Source: a virus
IMG/VR virus record: IMGVR_UViG_3300033388_002791
Location: 1 to 28,349 of that record
Strand: one strand, 5' to 3'
DNA length: 28,349 nucleotides
The translations under genes were made by a program, and so were the position numbers. The notes below the pieces were generated by a model. The model searched no databases. It was given only the letters and a program-made list of their open reading frames with translations, and was not told the DNA's origin. Below, piece after piece: positions 1 to 8,691 of this stretch (its first letter is position 1; each line of letters begins with the position of its first letter).

Positions 1-93
1 ATGCAGCAAAAAATTGGTTCCATGAATCATGGAGCACAAGCAGATATGTCTCAAATGTTAGTTAATGGTGGTCAAACACTGCCAAGTTTATAA
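1..93 (+). CDS. C-terminal end of upstream gene (portal protein by position)
   Basis: Frame 1 is open from the first base to a TAA at 91-93 and encodes about 30 residues ending in LPSL. The window cuts off the rest, and no domain can be seen. It lies directly upstream of a scaffold-like and a capsid gene, where tailed phages usually carry the portal gene, so a portal C-terminus is the best guess. That guess rests on gene order only. The ATG at position 1 may be an internal Met codon. Confidence 0.5.
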   Translation: MQQKIGSMNHGAQADMSQMLVNGGQTLPSL

Positions 94-114
94 ACATTTT
101 TTAGGAGACATTTA

Positions 115-1161
115 ATGGAAAACTTAGAAGGGATTCAAGATCCAGATGCACAAGAACAAGAAGTTATCGAAGAGACACCAGCACAAGAAGAGCAAGTTGC
201 GGAGCCACAAGCAGGTGAAGAGCCAGGATCAGAAGATCCAGGAGCAGGAACAGAAGAGCCACCAGCCTACGAGCCAAACTTCAACTACAAGTACAAAGAT
301 GAAGAGTTCGAGTTCGACGAAAGACTTAGGGGGCTTGTTAAAGACAAGGATTCAGAGCAATTCGTTAGAGACCTCGTTACAGCACAAAAGGCAATTGGCG
401 AATATAAAGAAGTTGGCGGAATACGTGAAATCCAAGAAAAGCTAGGTATCCAAGAAAAGCTAGGTAATTACGAAAAATATGAGCAAGGATTTAATGAGCA
501 TCAAACTTTAAATCAAGAAATTGATCAATTAAGTGCAATGCTTGCAACAAACTCTACAGCAGGTGTTGAGTCTTTTAGAAAGCACCTTGGAATCGATAAG
601 AACTTGTTACTGAAGTGGGCAAGCGAAGAGGCTATGGCCATGAAAAATCCAGAGCAAGCTCAACAAATTTACGACCAGCGTCAAATTCAAGAGCAAAATT
701 TTAACTTGCAATATCAAAATCAAATGATGCATAATAATCAAGAGGCACAAATAATTCAGCAACGGACTGTAGAATTAGATAACTTACTGGGAAGTAGTGA
801 TGTGGCTCAAAAATTTGATAACCTCGTGGGGACACCAGGTTCGTTCAAGCAAGAAGTAATAAATCACGGTGCTGCTGTTTTTAACCAGTCAAATGGTCAA
901 ACAGTCTTAAGTGTTGCTGAAGCAGTTGCGGCTGTTCAAAACAAGTACCAAGGATTAGTTGCTAACCAAAATTCGGGGACGAACACTCAGGTAGCTCAAA
1001 ATCCAACACAACAACAAGCTAAGTCTGATCCGCAACAAACAGTTGTAGTTAGACAGGAAGGTAAAACTGTTATTCCTAATTTACAGAGTAACGGTGCAAG
1101 TCCTGCTAAGAAAAAGATCACTAACTTAGCTGCTATGAGAGAGCACGCAAAAAGTTTGTAG
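115..1161 (+). CDS. Putative capsid scaffolding protein
   Basis: A 348-residue protein preceded by a clear AGGAG about 7 bases before the ATG. Residues 1-60 are extremely acidic and Pro/Gly-rich. They are followed by a short segment with FNYKYKDEEFEF and then a long helical, Gln/Glu-rich region predicted by eye as coiled coil (about 65-210). The C-terminus is basic (PAKKKITNLAAMREHAKSL), as in scaffolds that contact coat protein through a positively charged tail. It lies between a portal-position gene and the major capsid gene, the standard scaffold position. Assignment rests on composition and synteny; no enzymatic motif is present. A six-residue unit (IQEKLG) is duplicated near residue 106. 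A minor capsid or head-fibre role is less likely. Confidence 0.72.
   Translation: MENLEGIQDPDAQEQEVIEETPAQEEQVAEPQAGEEPGSEDPGAGTEEPPAYEPNFNYKYKDEEFEFDERLRGLVKDKDSEQFVRDLVTAQKAIGEYKEVGGIREIQEKLGIQEKLGNYEKYEQGFNEHQTLNQEIDQLSAMLATNSTAGVESFRKHLGIDKNLLLKWASEEAMAMKNPEQAQQIYDQRQIQEQNFNLQYQNQMMHNNQEAQIIQQRTVELDNLLGSSDVAQKFDNLVGTPGSFKQEVINHGAAVFNQSNGQTVLSVAEAVAAVQNKYQGLVANQNSGTNTQVAQNPTQQQAKSDPQQTVVVRQEGKTVIPNLQSNGASPAKKKITNLAAMREHAKSL
430..465 (+). repeat. 18-bp perfect tandem duplication within the scaffold gene
   Basis: The 18-base unit starting ATCCAAGAAAAGC occurs twice back to back (430-447 and 448-465) with no mismatch. It adds one extra IQEKLG in frame within the helical region of the scaffold. 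Perfect identity suggests a recent slippage event. Confidence 0.9.
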
Positions 1162-1190
1162 TGCTAAACGGACTAACACGAGGATAAAAC

Positions 1191-2429
1191 ATGTCTACAA
1201 CAAGAACGTTTCAGGATATGTTAAATGAATATTTAACGTATGACCTGTTAAAAGAAGAATTTTTAAAAAGATCTTGGTTACTTCAAAATATTGAAATTGA
1301 CGAAGGTTGGAAAGGCGGAACGCTTCCAGTTCCATTTAAAGGTGCTCAAGCATCATCTCTTAAATTTGGTGGTTTAACTGCTGAAGGTGACATTGCAGAA
1401 GATAAATATGTTCGTGGTGAAGTTACTGACTATAGAGAGCTTTGGGGTACATTACTATTTAACCATAGAGATCTTTTAGAGCACGATGGTAAAGTAAAAG
1501 AGAAGTCATTCTTAAGAATCCTTCCAGATGTAATCGAAGATTATATGGAATGGATGAAAGAGCAAACTTCACTTAATATGTTAGTTGGTGCTGCAAAAGA
1601 TAAAGCTGCTGTAGATGGTACTGCTGGTGCAGGTATCCAGGTTACAAGACCAGATAGATTTAACATCAACGAGAAAGTAATCATCGATTCTGATACTCAA
1701 GCACAAGCAACTGCTTATGTTAGAACAATTGATATCAACTCTGGTGTGGTAGTATTCTACGATGCAAGAAGTGGTGGTTCGGTTTCAGATTTATCTCTTT
1801 ACACTGTTGCTGATAATACTAAATTCTACGTAGATGGTGCAATCTCTGATTCATTTACATCTCTTAAAGATTCTCTTTTAAGTGCTGCAAATGGTGGATC
1901 TGCTACTCTTTACGGACAATCTAAATTAGCTTACCCATACCTTCAATCAATCCAAGTTGATGGTTCTGCTGTAACGGCTGCCAACATTATCGAAAAGCTT
2001 TTCGATGGATTCACAAGAATTAAAACTCTTGGTAAAGGTATGCCTGATAGAATCGTAATGTCTTTCAAAAATCTTGGTTCAATTATGAAAGTTCTTGAGC
2101 AGGATAAAGGGCCTTACCATATCGATCAAAAGTCTACTAAAGTTAATGCTTATGGATGGACTGAGATCACTATTATCGGTGTTAAAGGTCAAGTTAGAGT
2201 TGTTGGTATCAATGAGATGGACGACGACTTTATCATGTACCTTGATATGAGAGCTATTAAGTTCCATTCAAATGGTATGTTCAGAAAAAGAACAGCACCA
2301 GATGGTAAGCAATACTACGAAGTAAGAACAACTGCTGGATATTTTTACCTACTAGACATGAGTCTTTATGGTGAATTGATTCTAAACAGACCATCTTACT
2401 GTGGTATCATGCACTCAATTTCTTACTAA
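1191..2429 (+). CDS. Major capsid protein (HK97-fold type)
   Basis: A 412-residue protein that follows the scaffold gene and is followed at once by a strong terminator, as is common for highly expressed capsid genes. The N-terminal 50 residues are helical. An E-loop-like region follows (around residues 40-80, with LPVPFKGAQASSLKFGGL). Residues about 85-135 look like a spine helix (HRDLLEHDG... IEDYMEWMKEQTSLNML). Residues about 145-255 form a beta-rich insert with the pattern FNINEKVIIDSD then a VVVF strand, which suggests an inserted barrel domain. The rest (260-412) resembles the A- and P-domain end of podovirus coat proteins. Family assignment is from overall pattern and position, not from a search. 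GAGG lies upstream of the ATG. Confidence 0.85.
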   Translation: MSTTRTFQDMLNEYLTYDLLKEEFLKRSWLLQNIEIDEGWKGGTLPVPFKGAQASSLKFGGLTAEGDIAEDKYVRGEVTDYRELWGTLLFNHRDLLEHDGKVKEKSFLRILPDVIEDYMEWMKEQTSLNMLVGAAKDKAAVDGTAGAGIQVTRPDRFNINEKVIIDSDTQAQATAYVRTIDINSGVVVFYDARSGGSVSDLSLYTVADNTKFYVDGAISDSFTSLKDSLLSAANGGSATLYGQSKLAYPYLQSIQVDGSAVTAANIIEKLFDGFTRIKTLGKGMPDRIVMSFKNLGSIMKVLEQDKGPYHIDQKSTKVNAYGWTEITIIGVKGQVRVVGINEMDDDFIMYLDMRAIKFHSNGMFRKRTAPDGKQYYEVRTTAGYFYLLDMSLYGELILNRPSYCGIMHSISY

Positions 2430-2443
2430 TAAGTAATTAATAT

Positions 2444-2475
2444 GGCTGGCTAGTGTAAACTAGCTGGCCTTTTTT
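2444..2475 (+). terminator. Intrinsic terminator after the capsid gene
   Basis: An 11-bp stem (2444-2454 with 2459-2469, two G-T pairs) closes a GTAA loop and is followed by six T residues (2470-2475). It lies 14 bases after the capsid stop codon and 11 bases before the next ATG. There is little room for a new promoter between them, so downstream genes probably depend on partial read-through. Confidence 0.9.
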
Positions 2476-2486
2476 ATGGAGAAAGA

Positions 2487-2792
2487 ATGAGTACATCTGA
2501 AAAAGAAAACGGACAAGCATTATTACTTGCAAATTTAAAAGGCTCTGTTAAGCAGAGACTTATCTATGATGCAATACCTAGAGTTATTGCTGCGTATGTT
2601 GCTCCTGTTAGTGCAAAACAAGGAGATCCATGTCATTTAACTAGATATGGATTTAGAAGTGCAACTTCATCTGATATCACCTATAGAAAAGAGTTTTCTA
2701 CCATTGAAGATGGTGCAATATGGGATCCAGATGATCAAGGATGGGATGATGATGCTACAAATTACGAAGCATTACCTAGTCCAATTAATTAA
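2487..2792 (+). CDS. Hypothetical protein, small virion-region gene
   Basis: A 101-residue protein of unknown function. GGAGAAAG lies just before the ATG. The first 45 residues look helical and mildly basic. The C-terminal third is acidic and aromatic (WDPDDQGWDDD). There is no signal peptide or membrane segment. It sits between the capsid terminator and a large fibre gene, so a minor structural or fibre-attachment role is plausible but unproven. Confidence 0.7.
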   Translation: MSTSEKENGQALLLANLKGSVKQRLIYDAIPRVIAAYVAPVSAKQGDPCHLTRYGFRSATSSDITYRKEFSTIEDGAIWDPDDQGWDDDATNYEALPSPIN

Positions 2793-2811
2793 GAACTAAG
2801 GTCGCAAAGAT

Positions 2812-4956
2812 ATGATATTTGAACATTCAAGATTTGAAATTTGGAATCAAAGTCAGCACATGTATAGACATTCGTTGTCTGATTTCTTGTATGCCAATGG
2901 TGCTTTGCCTGGAGTCTCAAATGTTGAAGAGGCTCTTAACTATATAACTGCTGTTATGTACCCAAATTATGTTGGGACAACTCCAACTCCAGGAGATCTA
3001 CCAACAGGTGTAGACACTCCAAATCCAGGTGATACAACTCCAAATATAAATGACTATAGAGTTGTTACTGATGATGGTGATGGAAAAGCTGCTGGTTATC
3101 GTTGGGAGCAAAGAGATGGTGATGTTTCACCAAAATGGTATAAAATATTTGATGTAGACTGGAGTACCGATGGTATTTTAGCTGCGTTGATGGATATTAC
3201 TCAAGATGTTTACGTTTACCAGAAAGGTAAAACGGATTTGGACGAAAACGGAGATCCAATAACTGGGATTTTCGCTGGCCAGAGAATTTGGGGTGGAAAC
3301 CTTACTGGTCAAAATTTAACCTTAGATGCGAATAGTGCAGATGGAACTGGCTATGTTCAAACAAACAACACATTTAGACCTGTTAGTGATGACAGCTATG
3401 ATCTTGGTACTGCAACTGAAAGGTTCAGGACAGGATACATTGCCACCTCACTTCTGGTTAACGATTTCACTATTTCTTCGGGTGTTATTGAAAATAGTTC
3501 AGGACAAATAAGTTTTGCAGATGAAAATCTGATTACAACTGGAAATATTACTGGAACAAATTTAATAGCAACTGGTGGAGTTGAGTCACTGACTCTTACT
3601 GAAGCAAGTATAACTTCAAGTACAGGTGCAATCTCATTTGATGATGAAAATTTAAACGGAACTGGTAATTTAAGTTTCGCAAATGGAACTTTCTCTGGAA
3701 CTGTGGGAATCAATGCAGATTTAAGTTTATCTGCTGGATTAATCACTTCTGCTTCAGGGCAAATTTCTTTTAATGATGAAAATCTTATTACAACAGGTAA
3801 TATTACTGGTGGTATTATTACAGGTTCTCGACTTGATATCGACAACCTAAGATTAGATGGTAATACACTTTCAGTAACAGACCTGAATGGAAATTTAATT
3901 CTGAACGCTAATGGTACTGGAGTTGTTGATATCAACTCGATAATGGAAACTATTGGCCAGAACATAATTGGAAATGTTGATATCACAGGACAGTTAGATA
4001 TCGATAATTTAAGCTTGGATGCAAATACGATTTCAAGTGTTGCTGGTGGCATCACATTGAATCCATTCTCTGGAAATGTAAATATCAATGGTAATTTAGC
4101 ACCAGATGCGGATGGAACAAGAAATCTTGGAAGTTCAAGTTTAAGATTTAACAATTTATTTTTAAGTAACTCTATCCAGGATGCTGCTGATACATTTTTA
4201 ATTTCAGAGCTAATGGATTTAAGAAGTGCAAACTATAGAGATTTTGCCAGAACACAACCTGCTCAAGCTGGTGATGCTCTATTTTACGATGCTGTAAATG
4301 GTGTATGGTTAGCCTCTAATCCTGATTCAGAGATAGCCCATTCAGAATTGAGTGGCTTAACTGTAGGTGATGCTGGCCATACGCAATTTGCTTTACTGGC
4401 TGGTAGATCAGGTGGTCAAAATTTAATTGGTGGTGTCTCAGCAAGTGAAAACTTAACTCTATCAAGTACAAGTAATGCAACTAAGGGAAATATAATTCTT
4501 GAAGATACATTAATTGGCTCTGTTGATAATGCAGTTGACTTAGGTAGTTCAAGTAGTTACTTCAAGGATCTTTACCTTAAAGGTCAAGCAATAAACTTGA
4601 GACTTGAAAATTTCACAAGTGGAACTTTACCAGCTTCAAATGCTGCGAATGTTGGTAGAGTAATGTACGCAACTGATAACCAAAAAGCTTATGTTGATAC
4701 TGGATCAACAATAAAAGTTTTAGGTGTATCGAAATATGTAAATGATGAAGCGTTTGATGGTATTCAAATTTTAAAAGATATTGATGTGTCAAGTGAGATC
4801 ACTGATGCACGCAATGCGATAATTCAATTATTGGACAATTCAAACGATTTTGAGAGAATAATAGCAACAATAAAAGCGACTAGCGCAAGTAACGTTAGAG
4901 TACAAACTAACGTGCCACTTCCTGCTGGTTCTTACAGATTAATAGTCATGGAGTAA
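2812..4956 (+). CDS. Tail fibre / appendage protein with repeated beta modules
   Basis: A 714-residue protein dominated by short beta-strand repeats rich in Gly, Thr, Asn and Ser. Three copies of a phage-fibre module with a DLGSSS...F...LYL pattern occur at about residues 196-214, 437-453 and 575-592. A second repeat with ISFxDENL occurs three times between residues 226 and 333. Residues about 510-565 match a pattern seen in many fibre proteins (HSELSGLTVGD, then GGQNLIGG and LTLSST). Residues 602-637 carry a small strand module (GRVMYATDNQKAYVDTG) that recurs in neighbouring genes. A Pro/Thr-rich linker lies near residues 55-80. Such proteins form trimeric beta-structured fibres for host binding. 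The stop codon overlaps the next gene's ATG (TAATG). Confidence 0.85.
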   Translation: MIFEHSRFEIWNQSQHMYRHSLSDFLYANGALPGVSNVEEALNYITAVMYPNYVGTTPTPGDLPTGVDTPNPGDTTPNINDYRVVTDDGDGKAAGYRWEQRDGDVSPKWYKIFDVDWSTDGILAALMDITQDVYVYQKGKTDLDENGDPITGIFAGQRIWGGNLTGQNLTLDANSADGTGYVQTNNTFRPVSDDSYDLGTATERFRTGYIATSLLVNDFTISSGVIENSSGQISFADENLITTGNITGTNLIATGGVESLTLTEASITSSTGAISFDDENLNGTGNLSFANGTFSGTVGINADLSLSAGLITSASGQISFNDENLITTGNITGGIITGSRLDIDNLRLDGNTLSVTDLNGNLILNANGTGVVDINSIMETIGQNIIGNVDITGQLDIDNLSLDANTISSVAGGITLNPFSGNVNINGNLAPDADGTRNLGSSSLRFNNLFLSNSIQDAADTFLISELMDLRSANYRDFARTQPAQAGDALFYDAVNGVWLASNPDSEIAHSELSGLTVGDAGHTQFALLAGRSGGQNLIGGVSASENLTLSSTSNATKGNIILEDTLIGSVDNAVDLGSSSSYFKDLYLKGQAINLRLENFTSGTLPASNAANVGRVMYATDNQKAYVDTGSTIKVLGVSKYVNDEAFDGIQILKDIDVSSEITDARNAIIQLLDNSNDFERIIATIKATSASNVRVQTNVPLPAGSYRLIVME
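3487..3810 (+). repeat. Triplicated ~42-residue beta repeat in the fibre gene
   Basis: Three copies of a unit with the core [AG]-I/Q-SFxDENLxxTGN start at about residues 226, 267 and 311 of the fibre protein, spaced 41 and 44 residues apart. Copies 1 and 3 are closest (SGQISFxDENLITTGNITG). The DNA has diverged, so this is an old protein repeat and not a fresh duplication. Confidence 0.8.
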
Positions 4957-5420
4957 TGGTGCTGAGAAGTAATATTAAATACGAAATTGATGAAAATGGA
5001 TGCCATAACTGCACGTCACACAAGACTGATAAGTTTGGATATCCTAGAATTAATTTTAAAAGAAAAAACATGACTATGCACAGGTATGTTTATACAGTTT
5101 TAAATGGTGAAATTAAAAAAGGTTTAGTGGTTAGGCATAAATGCGATAATCCACAATGTATTAATATAAATCATCTTGAACTTGGTACTATATTAGATAA
5201 TGTTATGGATAGAAATATTCGTGACAGGACTAGTAAAGCATCAAGAACTAAAGGTGAAGTAAATGGGATGCACAAATTAAAAGAGCATCAAGTTCTTGAA
5301 ATTTTAAAGTTAAAAGGAAAACTTTCTCAATCGAAAATTGCAAAAATGTTCGGTGTGAGTCAAGTTAATATTAGCTGTATCTTTACAGGAAAGAGCTGGT
5401 CTCACTTACAGGGGGTTTAA
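4956..5420 (+). CDS. Free-standing HNH homing endonuclease
   Basis: A 154-residue protein with a classic HNH core at residues 41-90: MHRYVY, then VVRHKCDNPQC, then INHLELGT. His61, Cys63, Cys68, Asn72 and His73 are candidate metal and catalytic residues. Residues about 111-146 form a helix-turn-helix with LSQSKIAKMFGVSQVNIS, typical of the DNA-recognition tail of mobile HNH endonucleases. Such enzymes nick or cut phage DNA and spread their own gene. It is wedged between two fibre genes: its ATG overlaps the upstream stop (TAATG) and it ends one base before the next start. By eye it is AT-richer than its neighbours, consistent with later insertion. It does not split a single fibre gene, since both neighbours have sensible ends. 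Confidence 0.92.
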   Translation: MVLRSNIKYEIDENGCHNCTSHKTDKFGYPRINFKRKNMTMHRYVYTVLNGEIKKGLVVRHKCDNPQCININHLELGTILDNVMDRNIRDRTSKASRTKGEVNGMHKLKEHQVLEILKLKGKLSQSKIAKMFGVSQVNISCIFTGKSWSHLQGV

Positions 5421-5421
5421 A

Positions 5422-7641
5422 TTGCAAGTTTACGGATTTTTAGAAAAAGCACAAATGGAAAATGTCTCAGCGGATTTATCAAATACGCTATTAGGACTTT
5501 TCTGGTACAACACCACAGACAACAAGATGAAAATCTACGATGGTGCTGTAAGGGCAATGGTTAGTGAAGATGGAGCTGCAACTTTAACTAACAAAATTTT
5601 CTCTGGTGGTACAATTACTGGAGCTGCAATTTCAGGTGGAACTTTATCTGGAATTGATATCAATCTTGGAGCTGCAACTGATGCAAATAAATTAGTTGTT
5701 TCAAGTGAAACAAGAGCAAATCTTGAAGCTTTAACGAGAGAAGCTGGTTCAGTTTATTACTCTTCTGATGAGCAAAAATATTTAGGTGATGATGGACTTA
5801 ACTTAGTTGAGTTTGGATCTGGATCTGGAACTGGGATTAACTATGTTGATAATCCTGATGCAGAATCAAATACTGATGGCCATGTTGCTTATAAAGATTC
5901 AGCAAACGAAGTTCCTGATGATGGAATTGGTGGAGCACCAACTTTAGCTGTTGCAAGAAGTACAGTTGCACCACTTGTTGGAAAAGCATCTTTTGTAATT
6001 ACAAAGCCAGCATCTAATGTTCAAGGTGAAGGTATTAAAGTTGCGAACGATGATTTTGCTGAAGCTGATAAAGGTAAAATTCAAATAATGAGCTTTGAAT
6101 ATGACCTATCTGATGCAAATGCAAACGATGGTGATTTCAGAGTTTACTTTAAAGATGAAACTAACTCAGTAATTTATAGAGTTAATGGTGAAGATGTTAA
6201 AGCTGGAAAAGGTACTCATTATGCAAGAGTTCAGATTCCAATTGATTGTGACAATGGATCACTAATCATTCACTGTGCTGCAACTCATGCTGATGGTTAT
6301 GATTTTAAATATGATAGAGTTTCTTTTGGGCCACAAAAATTGGCTTATGGAACAATTGTTGAGGATTGGAAAGAATACACTCCAACATTTGGAGCAGGTT
6401 TTGGATCGGTTTCAAATATATCTTTTAGACACAGAAGAGTTGGCGATAACTTAGAAATTATAGGGTATTTTTCCGCTGGAACTATTGCATCTTCTTTTGC
6501 ATCAGTATCACTTCCTAGTGGACTGTCTCTTGATACTGTTAAATTAACGATACCAAACAACACAAACACTTCAGAGGGTACATACGTTGGTGATTGGGAA
6601 ATAACTGAGGCAGTAGACAACTCTACTGGTAAGTTAGTAACTGCACCAGCCCTTGATGATAGCCTTATATACTTTGGCCAATCTTCAAGAAACTCAGCTA
6701 ATGGTTTACTTCCAGCTATAGGAACTTTAATTATGGCATCTAATGAAGATGTCGCAGTTAGAGTAATTGTTCCAATTGCTGGATGGTCAAGCCAATCTCA
6801 AACATCAGAAGATTTTGGTGGAAGAGATGTTATAGTAACTGGTAAAGGTAATGGTGGGGAATCAATTACTGCTAGTACTACAGATATTACGTTTAATGCA
6901 GTAAAGGATACTACAGCTAGTTGGAATGGAAATCAGTTTACAGCTCCAGAGAAAGGTTTTTATTCTGTAGCTGGACATATACAAGCAACTACTAATATTT
7001 CTGGATCTATAGATTTATATGTAAACAATGTTCGCCAGATTAGAATAGGTAGATGGGCTACAACTACCAGTAATGAAGAATTTAACGGTTATATATTCCT
7101 AGAAAAAGGGGATATAATGTCTGTTAGAATGGACGTTTCATTTACCTTGCAATCAGCTAATAGTTTTGTTCATTGGATAGCAATTAGTAAACTAGCTTCA
7201 TCTCAACAAATTCTTGAGACTGAATTAGTTGCTGCGAGATATACAAGTGATAGTGGTCAAAATATAAATAATGCAACACTAACAACACTTGTTTATGAGG
7301 ACTTAGTTGCAGATACTCATAATGCATACAACACATCAACTGGTGTTTATACTGTTCCTGTAATTGGCTGGTATGAAGTAAAAGGTAAAATAAGAATAAA
7401 CTCAATGACAACATCTTTTGGAACTGTTGCTATGTATGTAATAGTTGATAGCGTTCAAATTGATGTAGTAGATAGACCTGTAAACAGTCAAAACTCTTTT
7501 AGAAGCTATGATATTTCAACTAAGGTTTATCTTGAAAAAGGTCAAGAATTAGAGGTAGCTGTTAATCATACAAATGGTGGAAACAGAAGTTTAAATACAT
7601 CTTCTAACAGAAATGTATTCTCAATAGTGAGGTTAAAATAA
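5422..7641 (+). CDS. Tail fibre / receptor-binding protein with C-terminal jelly-roll domains
   Basis: A 739-residue protein. The start is a TTG with GGGGG six bases upstream; the next in-frame ATG (5455) would lose the conserved-looking VYGFLEKAQMENV segment. Residues 23-48 and 108-131 carry small strand modules (LFWYNTTDNKMKIYDGA; SVYYSSDEQKYLGDDG). Residues about 140-305 look like a carbohydrate-binding beta-sandwich (DFRVYFKDETNSVIYRV). Residues about 310-458 are another fibre module (RHRRVGDNLEIIGYFSAG). Residues about 480-590 and 600-739 look like two C1q/TNF-like jelly rolls, each with FTAPEKGFYSVAG- or YTVPVIGWYEVKG-type strands and an YIFLEKGD- or KVYLEKGQ-type strand. Terminal jelly rolls of this kind often bind receptors. 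The whole likely forms a trimeric adhesin. Confidence 0.85.
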   Translation: MQVYGFLEKAQMENVSADLSNTLLGLFWYNTTDNKMKIYDGAVRAMVSEDGAATLTNKIFSGGTITGAAISGGTLSGIDINLGAATDANKLVVSSETRANLEALTREAGSVYYSSDEQKYLGDDGLNLVEFGSGSGTGINYVDNPDAESNTDGHVAYKDSANEVPDDGIGGAPTLAVARSTVAPLVGKASFVITKPASNVQGEGIKVANDDFAEADKGKIQIMSFEYDLSDANANDGDFRVYFKDETNSVIYRVNGEDVKAGKGTHYARVQIPIDCDNGSLIIHCAATHADGYDFKYDRVSFGPQKLAYGTIVEDWKEYTPTFGAGFGSVSNISFRHRRVGDNLEIIGYFSAGTIASSFASVSLPSGLSLDTVKLTIPNNTNTSEGTYVGDWEITEAVDNSTGKLVTAPALDDSLIYFGQSSRNSANGLLPAIGTLIMASNEDVAVRVIVPIAGWSSQSQTSEDFGGRDVIVTGKGNGGESITASTTDITFNAVKDTTASWNGNQFTAPEKGFYSVAGHIQATTNISGSIDLYVNNVRQIRIGRWATTTSNEEFNGYIFLEKGDIMSVRMDVSFTLQSANSFVHWIAISKLASSQQILETELVAARYTSDSGQNINNATLTTLVYEDLVADTHNAYNTSTGVYTVPVIGWYEVKGKIRINSMTTSFGTVAMYVIVDSVQIDVVDRPVNSQNSFRSYDISTKVYLEKGQELEVAVNHTNGGNRSLNTSSNRNVFSIVRLK

Positions 7642-8252
7642 TGTATTTAGTAAAAGCACAAAACATTTTAAGTGGTCGTAAATTTTCTGGTGAATTTGAA
7701 TCAGAGCAAGAGGCCAATGATTGGCTACAGGCTCAATTAAACAAGGAGAATTGGGGTAAAAACGCAAGACAAGCAATTAAAGATCAAGATCAATACGATC
7801 CATCTTTAGTAATTTCAGAATTTGAAGATACTCAAGAATTACCAAGTGGCGAAACTGAGACTAGAACAATCGTATCATTAAAAGCTGAATACACTTTTGA
7901 AGGGCCAACACTAATTGATGGTTCAGGTGCAACTCCAGAAGATAAAAGTTTTAGAATGGAAAAAGCTCGTAAAAAAGCTGCTCAATTTAAAATCTTTAAA
8001 GAGTTTGGTGAAACAGTAGAATTATTTTTTACTGCATTAATTAACGAGCGTGGATATACTCAGGCTCAAAAAGATGCAATCCAATCTGATACTGATGTTT
8101 TAGCAATTCTTGCTGAATTAAAATTTGGTAGGATTGCAAAGTGTAAAGGCATGATCGATGCTAAAAATGCTGATGAAAATCTTTTTTACACTGCTGATCT
8201 AAATGAAGTATCTCAACTTATGGCTGACTTCTTAGAGGATTATCCACTATGA
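7641..8252 (+). CDS. Hypothetical protein, possible fibre-associated or assembly factor
   Basis: A 203-residue soluble protein coupled to the fibre gene by TAATG. It starts MYLVKAQNILSGRKFSGEF with mixed alpha/beta character, has an acidic middle, and ends in a helical half (residues about 100-203). There is no signal peptide or known motif. Genes directly after fibre genes often encode fibre chaperones or fibre-bound proteins, which is possible here from position only. I do not recognise the family. Confidence 0.7.
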   Translation: MYLVKAQNILSGRKFSGEFESEQEANDWLQAQLNKENWGKNARQAIKDQDQYDPSLVISEFEDTQELPSGETETRTIVSLKAEYTFEGPTLIDGSGATPEDKSFRMEKARKKAAQFKIFKEFGETVELFFTALINERGYTQAQKDAIQSDTDVLAILAELKFGRIAKCKGMIDAKNADENLFYTADLNEVSQLMADFLEDYPL

Positions 8253-8446
8253 ATAAAAGTGTAATTGAACTTTTATTGGCCGTATGTATTCCAATGGCTG
8301 GTGCTATGGGATATGTTCATGGAACATTTGCAACAATTGTTGATGTAAAAGAAAACACAACAAAAATTGAAAGAGTAGATAAATTAATTTGTAAAATGGC
8401 AATAAGCCAGAAAATACCAAACGCAGAATCAATCTGCACTGACTAA
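8249..8446 (+). CDS. Small single-pass membrane protein (holin-like candidate)
   Basis: A 65-residue protein with one hydrophobic N-terminal segment (residues about 5-30: VIELLLAVCIPMAGAMGYV) followed by a short hydrophilic helix with two Cys near the C-terminus. ATGA overlaps the upstream stop. It is the first of four small genes with membrane, amphipathic or lipoprotein character, an arrangement typical of phage lysis cassettes. A holin or spanin-partner role is possible but not proven by sequence. Confidence 0.6.
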   Translation: MNKSVIELLLAVCIPMAGAMGYVHGTFATIVDVKENTTKIERVDKLICKMAISQKIPNAESICTD

Positions 8447-8460
8447 CGAAGGGGTTAATC

Positions 8461-8691
8461 ATGGAAAAAGATCCAAAAAAAGTATTACTTAAGGAGCTAA
8501 AAAAAGCTGGTCTTAACATTGGTGAAGATGCAGTAAAAGGTGTTGTTGAAGCAGTATTCGTTGCACTTCCACAATTCTTTTTAGCTACTGAAAACAAAGT
8601 TGACGATGTTGCTGTTGCAATTTTACCTGTATTAAAACCACATGTAATGAAAGCACTAGACAAAATCGACGGTGAGGTTGATGAAGAATAA
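8461..8691 (+). CDS. Small conserved-looking phage protein of unknown function
   Basis: A 76-residue protein with AAGGGG before the ATG. It has a basic N-terminal helix (MEKDPKKVLLKELKKAG), a hydrophobic middle (VVEAVFVALPQFFLATENKVDD) and an acidic tail (DKIDGEVDEE). The hydrophobic part is amphipathic and not a clear membrane span. It lies between a membrane protein and another amphipathic protein in a possible lysis cluster. I recall similar small proteins near phage lysis genes but cannot give a function. Confidence 0.65.
   Translation: MEKDPKKVLLKELKKAGLNIGEDAVKGVVEAVFVALPQFFLATENKVDDVAVAILPVLKPHVMKALDKIDGEVDEE

Noticed and set aside
3396-4154. Long minus-strand open frame of 252 codons inside the fibre gene
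   Set aside because: It runs antisense to the repeat region of a convincing fibre gene, has no ribosome site, and its composition (Pro/Ile/Ser-rich) mirrors the repeat codons.
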